Positions 34,107 to 41,900 of a stretch of DNA of 64,000 bases are shown here, in pieces. Below the pieces are notes generated by a model. The model saw only the letters and a program-made list of their open reading frames with translations, was not told the DNA's origin and searched no databases. Source of the DNA: Flagellimonas lutaonensis (GTDB lineage: Bacteria > Bacteroidota > Bacteroidia > Flavobacteriales > Flavobacteriaceae); contig NZ_CP011071.1 of the NCBI RefSeq assembly GCF_000963865.1, positions 2,298,501 through 2,362,500 of the forward strand. The letters are read 5' to 3'. The translations under genes and the position numbers were made by a program. Numbering within the stretch: position 1 is the first letter of the stretch; each line of letters begins with the position of its first letter.

Positions 34107-34991
34107 ATGAAAAAATTAAAAAAGGAAGACATTAAACAAGAGGTGTTCGATCTCTATGATGACTATGCCCACAACAAATTGGAACGGCGTGAGTTTATCG
34201 AGAAACTATCGACCTATGCCATTGGTGGCATAACGGTGGCCTCGCTGATGGGTTTTATGATGCCAAATTATGCAGATACGCTCTTGGTAGATCCCAACGA
34301 TCCCGGGTTAGATTCCGGTTATATCACGTATAATTCACCAAATGGAGGGGGCAAAATCAAGGGTTTGCTCTCAAAACCCAAAAAATCCGATAAAAAATTG
34401 GGCGGTATTGTGGTGGTGCACGAGAACCGTGGATTGAACCCCTACATTGAAGACACCGCACGCAGGGCGGCCTTGGAAGGCTTTATCACCCTGGCGCCGG
34501 ATGCATTGAGCCCCTTGGGGGGCTATCCGGGCAATGACGATGAGGGCAGGGCCATGCAGCGAAAGCGCGACCGCAATGAAATGTTGGAAGACTTCATCGC
34601 AGCTTTTGATTATCTGAAAAACCATAAGAATTGCAATGGAAAAATTGGGGTGGTCGGTTTCTGCTTTGGAGGATGGATATCGAACATGATGGCCGTGAAG
34701 GTGCCCGATTTGGTCGCTGCAGTACCCTTTTATGGAGGCCAGCCCAAAGAGGACATCGATAAGATCAATGCCCCATTGATGCTTCACTTTGCCGGATTGG
34801 ATGAACGGGTAAATGCCGGTTGGCCGGCCTACGAAGAGGCCTTGAAAAAGTACGGAAAGAAATATGAGGCATATTTCTATCCTGATGTGAACCATGGCTT
34901 TCACAATACATCAACTCCCCGATATAACAAAGAGGCGGCCGAGAAGGCTTGGCAAAGAACAATCGAATTCTTTAAAAAACACTTGCAGTAA
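34107..34991 (+). CDS. Dienelactone hydrolase family protein with Tat-like signal
   Basis: 294 residues. Alpha/beta hydrolase of the DLH family: nucleophile Cys in GFCFGG, Asp in LHFAGLDERV, His in DVNHGFHN. The N-terminus has the twin-arginine motif RREFIEK (about residue 27) followed by a weak hydrophobic stretch (YAIGGITVASLMGFMM), preceded by an unusually long charged n-region, so Tat export is likely. Substrate unknown; exported DLH proteins may act on esters or lactones. Its stop overlaps the next start by one base (TAATG). Confidence 0.88.
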   Translation: MKKLKKEDIKQEVFDLYDDYAHNKLERREFIEKLSTYAIGGITVASLMGFMMPNYADTLLVDPNDPGLDSGYITYNSPNGGGKIKGLLSKPKKSDKKLGGIVVVHENRGLNPYIEDTARRAALEGFITLAPDALSPLGGYPGNDDEGRAMQRKRDRNEMLEDFIAAFDYLKNHKNCNGKIGVVGFCFGGWISNMMAVKVPDLVAAVPFYGGQPKEDIDKINAPLMLHFAGLDERVNAGWPAYEEALKKYGKKYEAYFYPDVNHGFHNTSTPRYNKEAAEKAWQRTIEFFKKHLQ

Positions 34992-36388
34992 TGTCAAAGC
35001 TCGACCGGCGTAAATTTTTACAAAAGACCACGCTTTCAACTGCTGCATTGGCCTCTTGGTCGTTCTTTCCAGAATACCTGCAAGGGCAGTCTGAGCGACC
35101 CTTTATGGCGCAGTACATGGGCGGGTTCGCCGCACCAAAGCTCGAGACCGTCCGGGCGGCCTTTATAGGGGTGGGCGCACGAGGCGGCACCCACTTAAAA
35201 TTTCTTGCGGCCCTGCCAAATACGGAGGTAGTGGCCATCAGCGACCTCTATGAAGATCTGGTCAAACAAAAAGTGCAATGGGTACGGGAAGTTGCTGGGG
35301 AAAATCGCCATAAAAATATCGCTGAGTACCACGGTGATGAAGACAGGTGGAAGCAAATGCTCAATGAGGTCAGGCCCGATGTGGTCTTCATAGCAACCAA
35401 TTGGCACAACCATGCACCCATGGCCATTGAGGCGATGAACCAAGGTGCCCACGCCTTTGTAGAAGTGCCCATGGCAGTGACCCTCCAAGAAATGTGGGAT
35501 ATTGTCGATACTTCCGAACGCACCCAGAAGCACTGCATGATGATGGAGAACGTGAACTACGGCCGTGACGAGTTGATGTTCCTCAATATGTGCAGACAGG
35601 GTGTCATCGGAGAGCTGCTGCACGGCGAGGCAGCCTACATACACGAACTGCGCTGGCAGATGAACGAAGTAGAACGGGGCACGGGATCGTGGCGCACCTA
35701 CCACTATGCAAAGCGAAACGGCAACCTGTACCCGACCCATGGGCTGGGCCCGGTGGCCCAGTATATGAACTTGGGCAGGGGTGAGGATACTTTTAACACC
35801 TTGGTCTCTTTCTCCACTCCGGCTTTGGGGCGAAAAACGTATGCCGAGAAAAACTATCCGCCAGACCATCAATGGAACCAGTTGGAGTACAACGGTGGCG
35901 ATTTGAACACATCCATCATCAAAACGAACATGGGCCGAACAATACTAGTGCAGTGGGATGAAACGAGTCCACGGCCCTATACCAGATTAAACCTGATTCA
36001 GGGCACAAAAGGCGCTTTGGCAGGTTTTCCGACCCGAGTGGCCCTTGAGGGCGGTGTCGAAGGGTTGACCGAAGACCACCACTCATGGGTGCAGGGCGAA
36101 CAGTTGCAGGCACTGTACGAGAAATACGACCACCCCCTGTACAAGCGTCTGAACGAAGCGGCCAAAGACAGTGGTCACGGCGGCATGGACGGCATTATGG
36201 TGTATCGCATCGTGGAATGTCTGCAAAAAGGGCTTCCATTGGATCAAAATGTGTACGAAGGCTGTTTTTGGAGTGCCGTGGCACCCTTGAGCGAACGCTC
36301 CGTGGCTAGTGGTGGGGCACCACAACCATTTCCGGATTTCACCAGGGGGGAATGGAAAAATACCGAGCCACTCAGAATCATTTCTTAA
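34991..36388 (+). CDS. Gfo/Idh/MocA-type oxidoreductase, GH109-like (alpha-N-acetylgalactosaminidase family)
   Basis: 465 residues with Tat signal RRKFLQK at residue 6-12. Rossmann domain AAFIGVGARGG near residue 55, FIATNWHNHAPMA, EVPMA (usual EKP/EVP), and MENVNYGRDELMFLNMCRQG and YPTHGLGPVAQYMN in the catalytic domain. These match GH109 enzymes, which cleave glycosides by a transient NAD-dependent redox mechanism; the founding member removes alpha-GalNAc. Specificity here is inferred. It starts inside the DLH stop and is followed by a GHMP kinase after 10 bp. Confidence 0.85.
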   Translation: MSKLDRRKFLQKTTLSTAALASWSFFPEYLQGQSERPFMAQYMGGFAAPKLETVRAAFIGVGARGGTHLKFLAALPNTEVVAISDLYEDLVKQKVQWVREVAGENRHKNIAEYHGDEDRWKQMLNEVRPDVVFIATNWHNHAPMAIEAMNQGAHAFVEVPMAVTLQEMWDIVDTSERTQKHCMMMENVNYGRDELMFLNMCRQGVIGELLHGEAAYIHELRWQMNEVERGTGSWRTYHYAKRNGNLYPTHGLGPVAQYMNLGRGEDTFNTLVSFSTPALGRKTYAEKNYPPDHQWNQLEYNGGDLNTSIIKTNMGRTILVQWDETSPRPYTRLNLIQGTKGALAGFPTRVALEGGVEGLTEDHHSWVQGEQLQALYEKYDHPLYKRLNEAAKDSGHGGMDGIMVYRIVECLQKGLPLDQNVYEGCFWSAVAPLSERSVASGGAPQPFPDFTRGEWKNTEPLRIIS

Positions 36389-36398
36389 TCGTGGCTCA

Positions 36399-37460
36399 AT
36401 GCCTGATATCAGCATCTCAGTACCGGCCAGAATCTGTTTTTTTGGAGACCACCAAGATTATTTGGGGCTTCCCGTGATTGCGGGCACTATTGACAGGTAC
36501 ATCCAACTCGTCGCAAAACCCAATGGCAGGAATGAATTTGTGGTTCGGCTGTGTGACCTTGACAAAACCCAGACCATTGCGTTGGATAGGGATTTCGGGG
36601 AAATTGACAAAGATGACTATTTACGCTCGGGCATGGCATGCCTAAACAACCATGGGTTCGATTTCAAAAAAGGATATGATATCGAAATACAGGGAAATAT
36701 TCCCCTCAATGCCGGGTTGTCGAGTTCTTCGGCGCTCGTAGTGGCATGGGTACGCTTTTTAATGGCCGCGCAGACCTCAAATAAGACTGCGGAGAACAAA
36801 CAAATTGGGCATTGGGCCTATGAAGCCGAGGTGCTGTTTTTTGGGCAACCGGGCGGGTTGATGGACCAATACACCATTGCCCAGGGCGGATTGCTATATA
36901 TCGATACCAATTCAGGCAGAACCACCAAGCTTCAAGGTGATTTGGGTAACTTGATCATCGCTGAATCGGGCATTTCAAAAAAAACATTGGAAGTTTTAAA
37001 AAACGGGCGGATCTATGGGCAACGCACCATTGAGGCCATTAAACAGAAATACCCTGATTTTGACATAAAAAAAGCCACTGTGGAAGAGTATGAAAAGTAT
37101 AAAGACGTGGTCCCTGAGGCCTATCGGCCCTATTGGTACGCAGCCATCCATAACTACGATATCACGTTGAAGGCGGAAGTCGAACTTGAAAAACGGGATT
37201 CAGATATAAAGATGCTGGGCAAATTGATTGACGCCCATCAAAACATCCTACAAAACCAAATTAGAAACACACCACCGGCAATGGTCAATATGATGGAAGC
37301 GGCCAGGGATGCAGGAGCTTTCGGCACCAAGATCATTGGATCGGGAGGCGGGGGCTGTATGGTGGCCATCACCAGTGAAAGTGGCAAACAAAAAGTAATA
37401 GACGCGTTTATATCGGCCGGTGCGGTGGCCGCTTATGAAGCAAAACTGACAATTGGATGA
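36399..37460 (+). CDS. GHMP-family sugar kinase (galactokinase-like)
   Basis: 353 residues from the ATG at 36399. Motif 1 ARICFFGDHQDYLGLPV (compare GEHTDYNGG of galactokinase), ATP motif 2 PLNAGLSSSSALVVAW, and motif 3 KIIGSGGGGCMVA. It should phosphorylate a sugar C1 or similar hydroxyl in the cytoplasm. The order GH109-like, kinase, nucleotidyltransferase suggests that it makes a sugar-1-phosphate from a released hexosamine or hexose. Its stop overlaps the nucleotidyltransferase start by 4 nt. Confidence 0.9.
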   Translation: MPDISISVPARICFFGDHQDYLGLPVIAGTIDRYIQLVAKPNGRNEFVVRLCDLDKTQTIALDRDFGEIDKDDYLRSGMACLNNHGFDFKKGYDIEIQGNIPLNAGLSSSSALVVAWVRFLMAAQTSNKTAENKQIGHWAYEAEVLFFGQPGGLMDQYTIAQGGLLYIDTNSGRTTKLQGDLGNLIIAESGISKKTLEVLKNGRIYGQRTIEAIKQKYPDFDIKKATVEEYEKYKDVVPEAYRPYWYAAIHNYDITLKAEVELEKRDSDIKMLGKLIDAHQNILQNQIRNTPPAMVNMMEAARDAGAFGTKIIGSGGGGCMVAITSESGKQKVIDAFISAGAVAAYEAKLTIG

Positions 37461-38290
37461 AAAACAATAGTTTGGTCATCATGGCTGGTGGGGCTTCTTC
37501 CCGCATGAAAAAAAGCCTTGGCAGGGCAGCGTTGGACGAGTCGGTAAAAAAGGCGGCGCAGAAACTGCACAAAAGCCTCATTCCGCTTGGTAACAGCGGA
37601 AAACCACTACTGCACTACCTGTTGAAGAATGCTGCTGGGGCGGGTTATTCGAACATATATTTGATTACTTCGGAAGAAAACCAAGGGTTCAAGGATTTTT
37701 TAAACGATAGCGAGGATTACCTTGGGCCAAACGTACATTTTGCCATACAGCACATTCCCGAAGGGCGCGAAAAGCCATTGGGTACTGCCGATGCAATCTT
37801 GCAGTGCCTAGAGCAGCATCCTACACTGCAAGAAACCTATTTTACGGTCTGTAATGGCGATAACCTATATTCTGTGGATGCCCTACGCGATTTGCGAAAA
37901 GAACGCGATGCGCCCCATGCTACCATCGCCTACAGCGGCTCAGGTTTAGGATTTAGCGATGAGCGGCTAGCCAAATTTGCCGTGATGGATATCTCTTCTG
38001 ATGGCTACCTCAGAAATATTATCGAGAAACCGGGCCTTGATGAAATGGAACAATACCGTGATGCTTCGGGCGAACTCCGTATCAGCATGAACGAATTCAG
38101 TTTTTCGGGCGCTGAAATATTTCCCTATCTAAAAAATTGCCCTATCAATGCCAAAAGGGGCGAGAAAGAACTGCCTGAAGCGGTTCGAAATGCAGTGGCA
38201 GGGCACGCGAAGGCGGTATTGTGCTATCCGAGGTCTGAACGACTGCCAGACCTGACCGATGCACATGATATCAAAGATTTTTATCTTTAG
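37457..38290 (+). CDS. NTP-transferase (sugar-1-phosphate nucleotidyltransferase-like)
   Basis: 277 residues. Nucleotide-binding loop VIMAGGASSRMKKSLG with the GGxxxRM signature, an insert of about 30 residues before KSLIPLGNSGKPL, catalytic Asp in VCNGDNLYSVD, and EKPG. Family: GT-A type nucleotidyl transferases. It probably activates the sugar-1-phosphate made by the coupled GHMP kinase. The C-terminal half is short compared with GlmU and lacks an acyltransferase. Four bases separate it from the next gene. Confidence 0.87.
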   Translation: MKNNSLVIMAGGASSRMKKSLGRAALDESVKKAAQKLHKSLIPLGNSGKPLLHYLLKNAAGAGYSNIYLITSEENQGFKDFLNDSEDYLGPNVHFAIQHIPEGREKPLGTADAILQCLEQHPTLQETYFTVCNGDNLYSVDALRDLRKERDAPHATIAYSGSGLGFSDERLAKFAVMDISSDGYLRNIIEKPGLDEMEQYRDASGELRISMNEFSFSGAEIFPYLKNCPINAKRGEKELPEAVRNAVAGHAKAVLCYPRSERLPDLTDAHDIKDFYL

Positions 38291-38293
38291 GCT

Positions 38294-39565
38294 ATGGAAA
38301 CCTATGCCACGGCGTTGCTGTATGCCATTCCGTTTTTTGTTGTCTTGGTATTGATCGAGATGCTCTATGGCCACTTTGTGAAAGACCAAAAGCACAATGT
38401 GATGGACACGGTCAGCAGCCTCAGTTCGGGCCTTACCAATGTGGTCAAAGATTCGTTGGGCCTGGTGCTGGTGTTGGTCAGCTACCCCTTTTTGGTCGAA
38501 AACTTGGCACTCATCGAGTTAAAAAGTACTTGGGCGGTATGGCTCGTGGCCTTTATTGCCATTGATTTTGCGGGCTATTGGAACCATCGTCTGAGCCACC
38601 ATGTCAATATTTTCTGGAACCAACATGTTATTCATCACAGCAGCGAGGAGTTCAATCTGGCGTGTGCCCTGCGGCAGTCGATTTCAAATGTGGTGGGGTA
38701 TTTTGCGCTGTTGCTGGTTCCTGCAGCGGTTTTGGGGGTTCCCAACCAAGTAATTGCCCTATTGGCGCCCATTCACCTGTTTGCCCAGTTCTGGTACCAC
38801 ACACAGCATATTGGCAAGATGGGTTGGTTAGAGTATATCATTGTCACACCCTCACAACATCGCGTGCACCATGCCATCAATCCCGAATACATTGACAAGA
38901 ATTTGGGCCAGATACTTTGTATTTGGGATAGGATGTTCGGTACCTTTCAAGAAGAATTGGACAATGTGCCACCACAATACGGTGTCTTGAAACCGGCGGC
39001 CACTTGGAACCCTATCCTTATTAATTTTCAACATGTTTGGCGTTTGGCAAAAGATGCATGGCGGACAAAAAGTTGGTGGGACAAACTTCGCATCTGGTTT
39101 ATGCCCACAGGATGGCGGCCCGCCGACGTGGCAGAGAAATACCCTATTGACAAAATTGAGAATGTTTACAGTTTCCAAAAATATGCGCCCCCGGCCTCAA
39201 ATGCTTTAAAGGCTTATTCCATATTTCAGTTGCTGGCCAGCACAGCGTTGATGTTGTTTATGTTTTACAACTATTCTGAAATTGGATTTGATGGTTTGTT
39301 GCTTTTTGGTTGTTTTGTATTTGTTGGTATTTTTGGCTACACCACGCTGATGGACCGTAAGCCTTATGCCGTGTGGATCGAGCTATTGCGCGGCATTGCG
39401 GGTTTGGCCTTCATATACATGACCGGCGATTGGTTCGGAATTAACATGTACCTTGCAACGGGAAGCTACTGGGTGGTTCTCTACTTTTTGATTACGATGG
39501 TCGGGGGAATATACTTTACCTTTTTCGAACACCGCGGTTCAACAAAACCCAACCTTGCTACTTAG
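38294..39565 (+). CDS. Sterol desaturase/fatty acid hydroxylase superfamily di-iron membrane protein
   Basis: 423 residues, polytopic. Eight-histidine di-iron motif: HRLSHH, HVIHHSS and HRVHHA (about residues 97-197), as in the alkylglycerol monooxygenase/TMEM195 branch. After the catalytic core come four more membrane helices (about 300-410). Acts on membrane lipids with O2; substrate not known. It follows the nucleotidyltransferase by 3 bp and may belong to the same transcript. Its end overlaps the acyl-CoA-binding protein by 8 bp, tail to tail. Confidence 0.9.
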   Translation: METYATALLYAIPFFVVLVLIEMLYGHFVKDQKHNVMDTVSSLSSGLTNVVKDSLGLVLVLVSYPFLVENLALIELKSTWAVWLVAFIAIDFAGYWNHRLSHHVNIFWNQHVIHHSSEEFNLACALRQSISNVVGYFALLLVPAAVLGVPNQVIALLAPIHLFAQFWYHTQHIGKMGWLEYIIVTPSQHRVHHAINPEYIDKNLGQILCIWDRMFGTFQEELDNVPPQYGVLKPAATWNPILINFQHVWRLAKDAWRTKSWWDKLRIWFMPTGWRPADVAEKYPIDKIENVYSFQKYAPPASNALKAYSIFQLLASTALMLFMFYNYSEIGFDGLLLFGCFVFVGIFGYTTLMDRKPYAVWIELLRGIAGLAFIYMTGDWFGINMYLATGSYWVVLYFLITMVGGIYFTFFEHRGSTKPNLAT

Positions 39566-39824
39566 ATTTTTTGATTTCTTTATCGACGATTTTTATGTAT
39601 TGCTTCATGGCCTCCTCCCGGCTAATGTTTCTGGCCTGTATGAGCGCATTGGCCTTAAAGGCATTGATCAGTGGCGTTTTACTGCCCGGGTTGTCAAAAT
39701 TCTTGTTCGCAATTTTGTAATAGGCGTATAGTTTCAACAAAATATCTGCCGGCAGCGGCTCTGTATAACTGTTGACAAAGTCGACCGCCTTTTCGAACTT
39801 CTTTTGTAGTTTTTCACTAATCAT
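39558..39824 (-). CDS. Acyl-CoA-binding protein
   Basis: 88 residues from the ATG at 39824. Four-helix ACBP: KFEKAVDFVNSYTEPLPADILLKLYAYYKIAN with the acyl-CoA contacts LKLYAYYK; NAFKANALIQARNISREEAMKQYI at the end (usual KWDAW replaced by KANAL). It binds and carries long-chain acyl-CoA. The start overlaps the psd stop by 8 nt, so it is the last gene of the lipid operon, fitting a lipid role. A longer frame reading to 39845 would only deepen the overlap. Confidence 0.92.
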   Translation of the reverse strand: MISEKLQKKFEKAVDFVNSYTEPLPADILLKLYAYYKIANKNFDNPGSKTPLINAFKANALIQARNISREEAMKQYIKIVDKEIKKSK

Positions 39825-40482
39825 CTTGCTTGGGAAGCGAGGCAATACAGGTCTTGGCCCCTACGACTTTTTGGTTCAACCTAACGTGTATGTTGCAGTC
39901 GAGCGGCAAGAAAAGGTCCACCCGTGATCCAAATTTAATGAAGCCTGCATCGGTGCCCTGTGTTACCTGTTCACCTTCTTCGGCATAATTGACAATTCTA
40001 CGGGCCACCGCCCCGGCAATTTGGCGGTACATGACCTCACCGAATTTTGGCGTGTGGATGACCACCGTGGTACGTTCATTTTTTGTGCTTGATTTTGGGT
40101 GCCAAGCCACCAAGTATTTTCCCGGATGGTATTTTGAATAGGTAACCGTACCGCTCACGGGATAGCGCGTAACATGTACGTTCACCGGCGACATGAATAT
40201 GGATACCTGCTTTCTTTTGTCTTTGAAATACTCGGGTTCATCCACCTCGTCGATTATGACCACCTTACCATCAACCGGTGCCAGCACCTCATCAAAACTT
40301 GGGGTAACGGGTCTTTTAGGGTTTCTGAAAAATTGCAGAATAAGCACCAAGACCACGAGTGCCGAAATTTGTACCAACCATCTTGCCCAATCGGCGGGCA
40401 CATAATACTGGGCTACCAAAAGGGCGGCAACTACCAAAAAGAATGTTATCAGAATGATCTTTTGACCTTCTCTATGAAACAT
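39817..40482 (-). CDS. psd: Phosphatidylserine decarboxylase
   Basis: 221 residues. Two N-terminal membrane helices (about residues 8-25 and 33-51), then APVDGKVV, IFMSPVNVHVTRYPVSG, and the self-cleavage GS site in FIKFGSRVDLF that gives the pyruvoyl cofactor. This is the short Psd-related form. Produces phosphatidylethanolamine. Overlaps cdsA by 11 nt, giving CDP-DAG synthase and PE synthesis in one operon. Confidence 0.94.
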   Translation of the reverse strand: MFHREGQKIILITFFLVVAALLVAQYYVPADWARWLVQISALVVLVLILQFFRNPKRPVTPSFDEVLAPVDGKVVIIDEVDEPEYFKDKRKQVSIFMSPVNVHVTRYPVSGTVTYSKYHPGKYLVAWHPKSSTKNERTTVVIHTPKFGEVMYRQIAGAVARRIVNYAEEGEQVTQGTDAGFIKFGSRVDLFLPLDCNIHVRLNQKVVGAKTCIASLPKQDD

Positions 40483-41275
40483 ATGAAAATATATTTAATG
40501 CCAAATAGGCAAAGGGGGCAGCAAAAATAAGGCTGTCAAGACGGTCTAGCATACCGCCATGACCGGGTAAAATGGCCCCACTGTCCTTTACCCCCGCGGT
40601 TCGTTTGAACTTCGATTCGAGCAAATCGCCCAGACTTCCGGCAACGACTATGATAACCGCCAAAACCAACCATTGGTGTATGGCCAACACAGGCTCGTAC
40701 CGTGCCATAAAGTACGCTGCCACCAGTGCAAAAATAAGACCTCCTAGGTAACCTTCAAGTGTTTTCTTCGGAGAAATTGACGGAAAGAGTTTGGTGCGCC
40801 CCAGGCTCTTGCCGACCAAATAGGCAAACGAATCGTTGACCCATATCAGAATAAAGATGCCCATAATGAGATATTTGGCAAATTCATCGTTTTTATAGGG
40901 AATCATGGTGAGAAAAATACAGCCTCCCCCTATGTAAAAAAGCCCCGTTACAAATTTTTGGACCTCTGAAAATGGTTTCTTTTTTTTGGAGAAAAGGTTT
41001 AGCAAGAGGACAAGGTTAACCGCAATGGTAATGAACATGAGTATGTTGATGACGGTGGTATCTTTTACCAAATAGATAAACGCCCACCAAAGTGCCAAAT
41101 AGGCGATAAAAATGTAATAACCCCTGATCCGCACCAGTTTCTTGAACTCATACAGACAGGCCAGTCCGAAGATCATGAACAGAAAATCAAAGGCATCTGA
41201 ACTCAAGAAAACAGCAGAAAGCAACAATACTACATACAGCACCCCGGTAATGGCACGCCTAAATATTTCTTTCAT
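40472..41275 (-). CDS. cdsA: Phosphatidate cytidylyltransferase (CDP-diglyceride synthase)
   Basis: 267 residues, about 7-8 membrane helices. C-terminal CDS signature intact: SLGDLLESKFKRTAGVKDS followed by ILPGHGGMLDRLDS; also KTLEGYLGG. Makes CDP-diacylglycerol from phosphatidate and CTP in the inner membrane, precursor of PE and other phospholipids. Lies 4 bp after the LUD-domain gene and overlaps psd. Confidence 0.95.
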   Translation of the reverse strand: MKEIFRRAITGVLYVVLLLSAVFLSSDAFDFLFMIFGLACLYEFKKLVRIRGYYIFIAYLALWWAFIYLVKDTTVINILMFITIAVNLVLLLNLFSKKKKPFSEVQKFVTGLFYIGGGCIFLTMIPYKNDEFAKYLIMGIFILIWVNDSFAYLVGKSLGRTKLFPSISPKKTLEGYLGGLIFALVAAYFMARYEPVLAIHQWLVLAVIIVVAGSLGDLLESKFKRTAGVKDSGAILPGHGGMLDRLDSLIFAAPFAYLALNIFSYVS

Positions 41276-41279
41276 CGAA

Positions 41280-41888
41280 TCAATAATCTTCTAGCAGCAA
41301 AAGGTAGACATTTTTTGAGGCACTACCATAGGAAAGAAAGTCGTTTTTGTTCTCGGCGGTAGGCTCAAAATGCTTTAAGGTGGTGATGTTGTCTGGGATG
41401 TTTTTCCGGTATTTTTCCTTGATGATCTTAAGGGCCTCACTGATGGAGTCTACCAATTGGCTCGTGGTGGCGAACACTATGAGGTTTGATGGAAGTTCGC
41501 TAAGTTTTTTTCCTTTTATCTGGTTAGAGCAGACCAATATAGAACCGTTGTGGGCAATAAGGTGCTCGCAAGTGGTAAAGAATATCTCACTTTCGTTTCG
41601 TTTCTCGGTGAACGAAATATTTTCGGTTGAAAAACGCTGTGCCAATCGGGCATCCATACAATAGAATTGGTGGTGCTGCCAATTGTTTTCAGAAATAATG
41701 TTCTTCAACGCCTCCGAGACTTCATCGAAATCTTCGCAGTAGATGAACTTGCCCCCATTTTTCTTGAAATAGATGGTAAATTTTTCATCTACCGGAATTT
41801 TAAGGTCGGGCATATGCTCTCCTCTGGTTTCCACCGTTTCCTTGGAAACTTTTTTTCCTCCTCCGAATAATTTTCCAAATACGCCCAT
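41280..41888 (-). CDS. LUD-domain protein
   Basis: 202 residues. Matches the LUD (lactate utilisation B/C, formerly DUF162) fold: central IFFTTCEHLIAHNGSILVCSNQ and LPSNLIVFATTSQLVDSISEAL. The iron-sulfur and dehydrogenase partners of LutABC are absent here, so a lactate role is doubtful; its place between ftsH and cdsA suggests another, unknown duty. Poly-lysine/glycine N-terminus (MGVFGKLFGGGKK). 12 bp after ftsH. Confidence 0.82.
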   Translation of the reverse strand: MGVFGKLFGGGKKVSKETVETRGEHMPDLKIPVDEKFTIYFKKNGGKFIYCEDFDEVSEALKNIISENNWQHHQFYCMDARLAQRFSTENISFTEKRNESEIFFTTCEHLIAHNGSILVCSNQIKGKKLSELPSNLIVFATTSQLVDSISEALKIIKEKYRKNIPDNITTLKHFEPTAENKNDFLSYGSASKNVYLLLLEDY

Positions 41889-41900
41889 CGTCTGGTTTTA

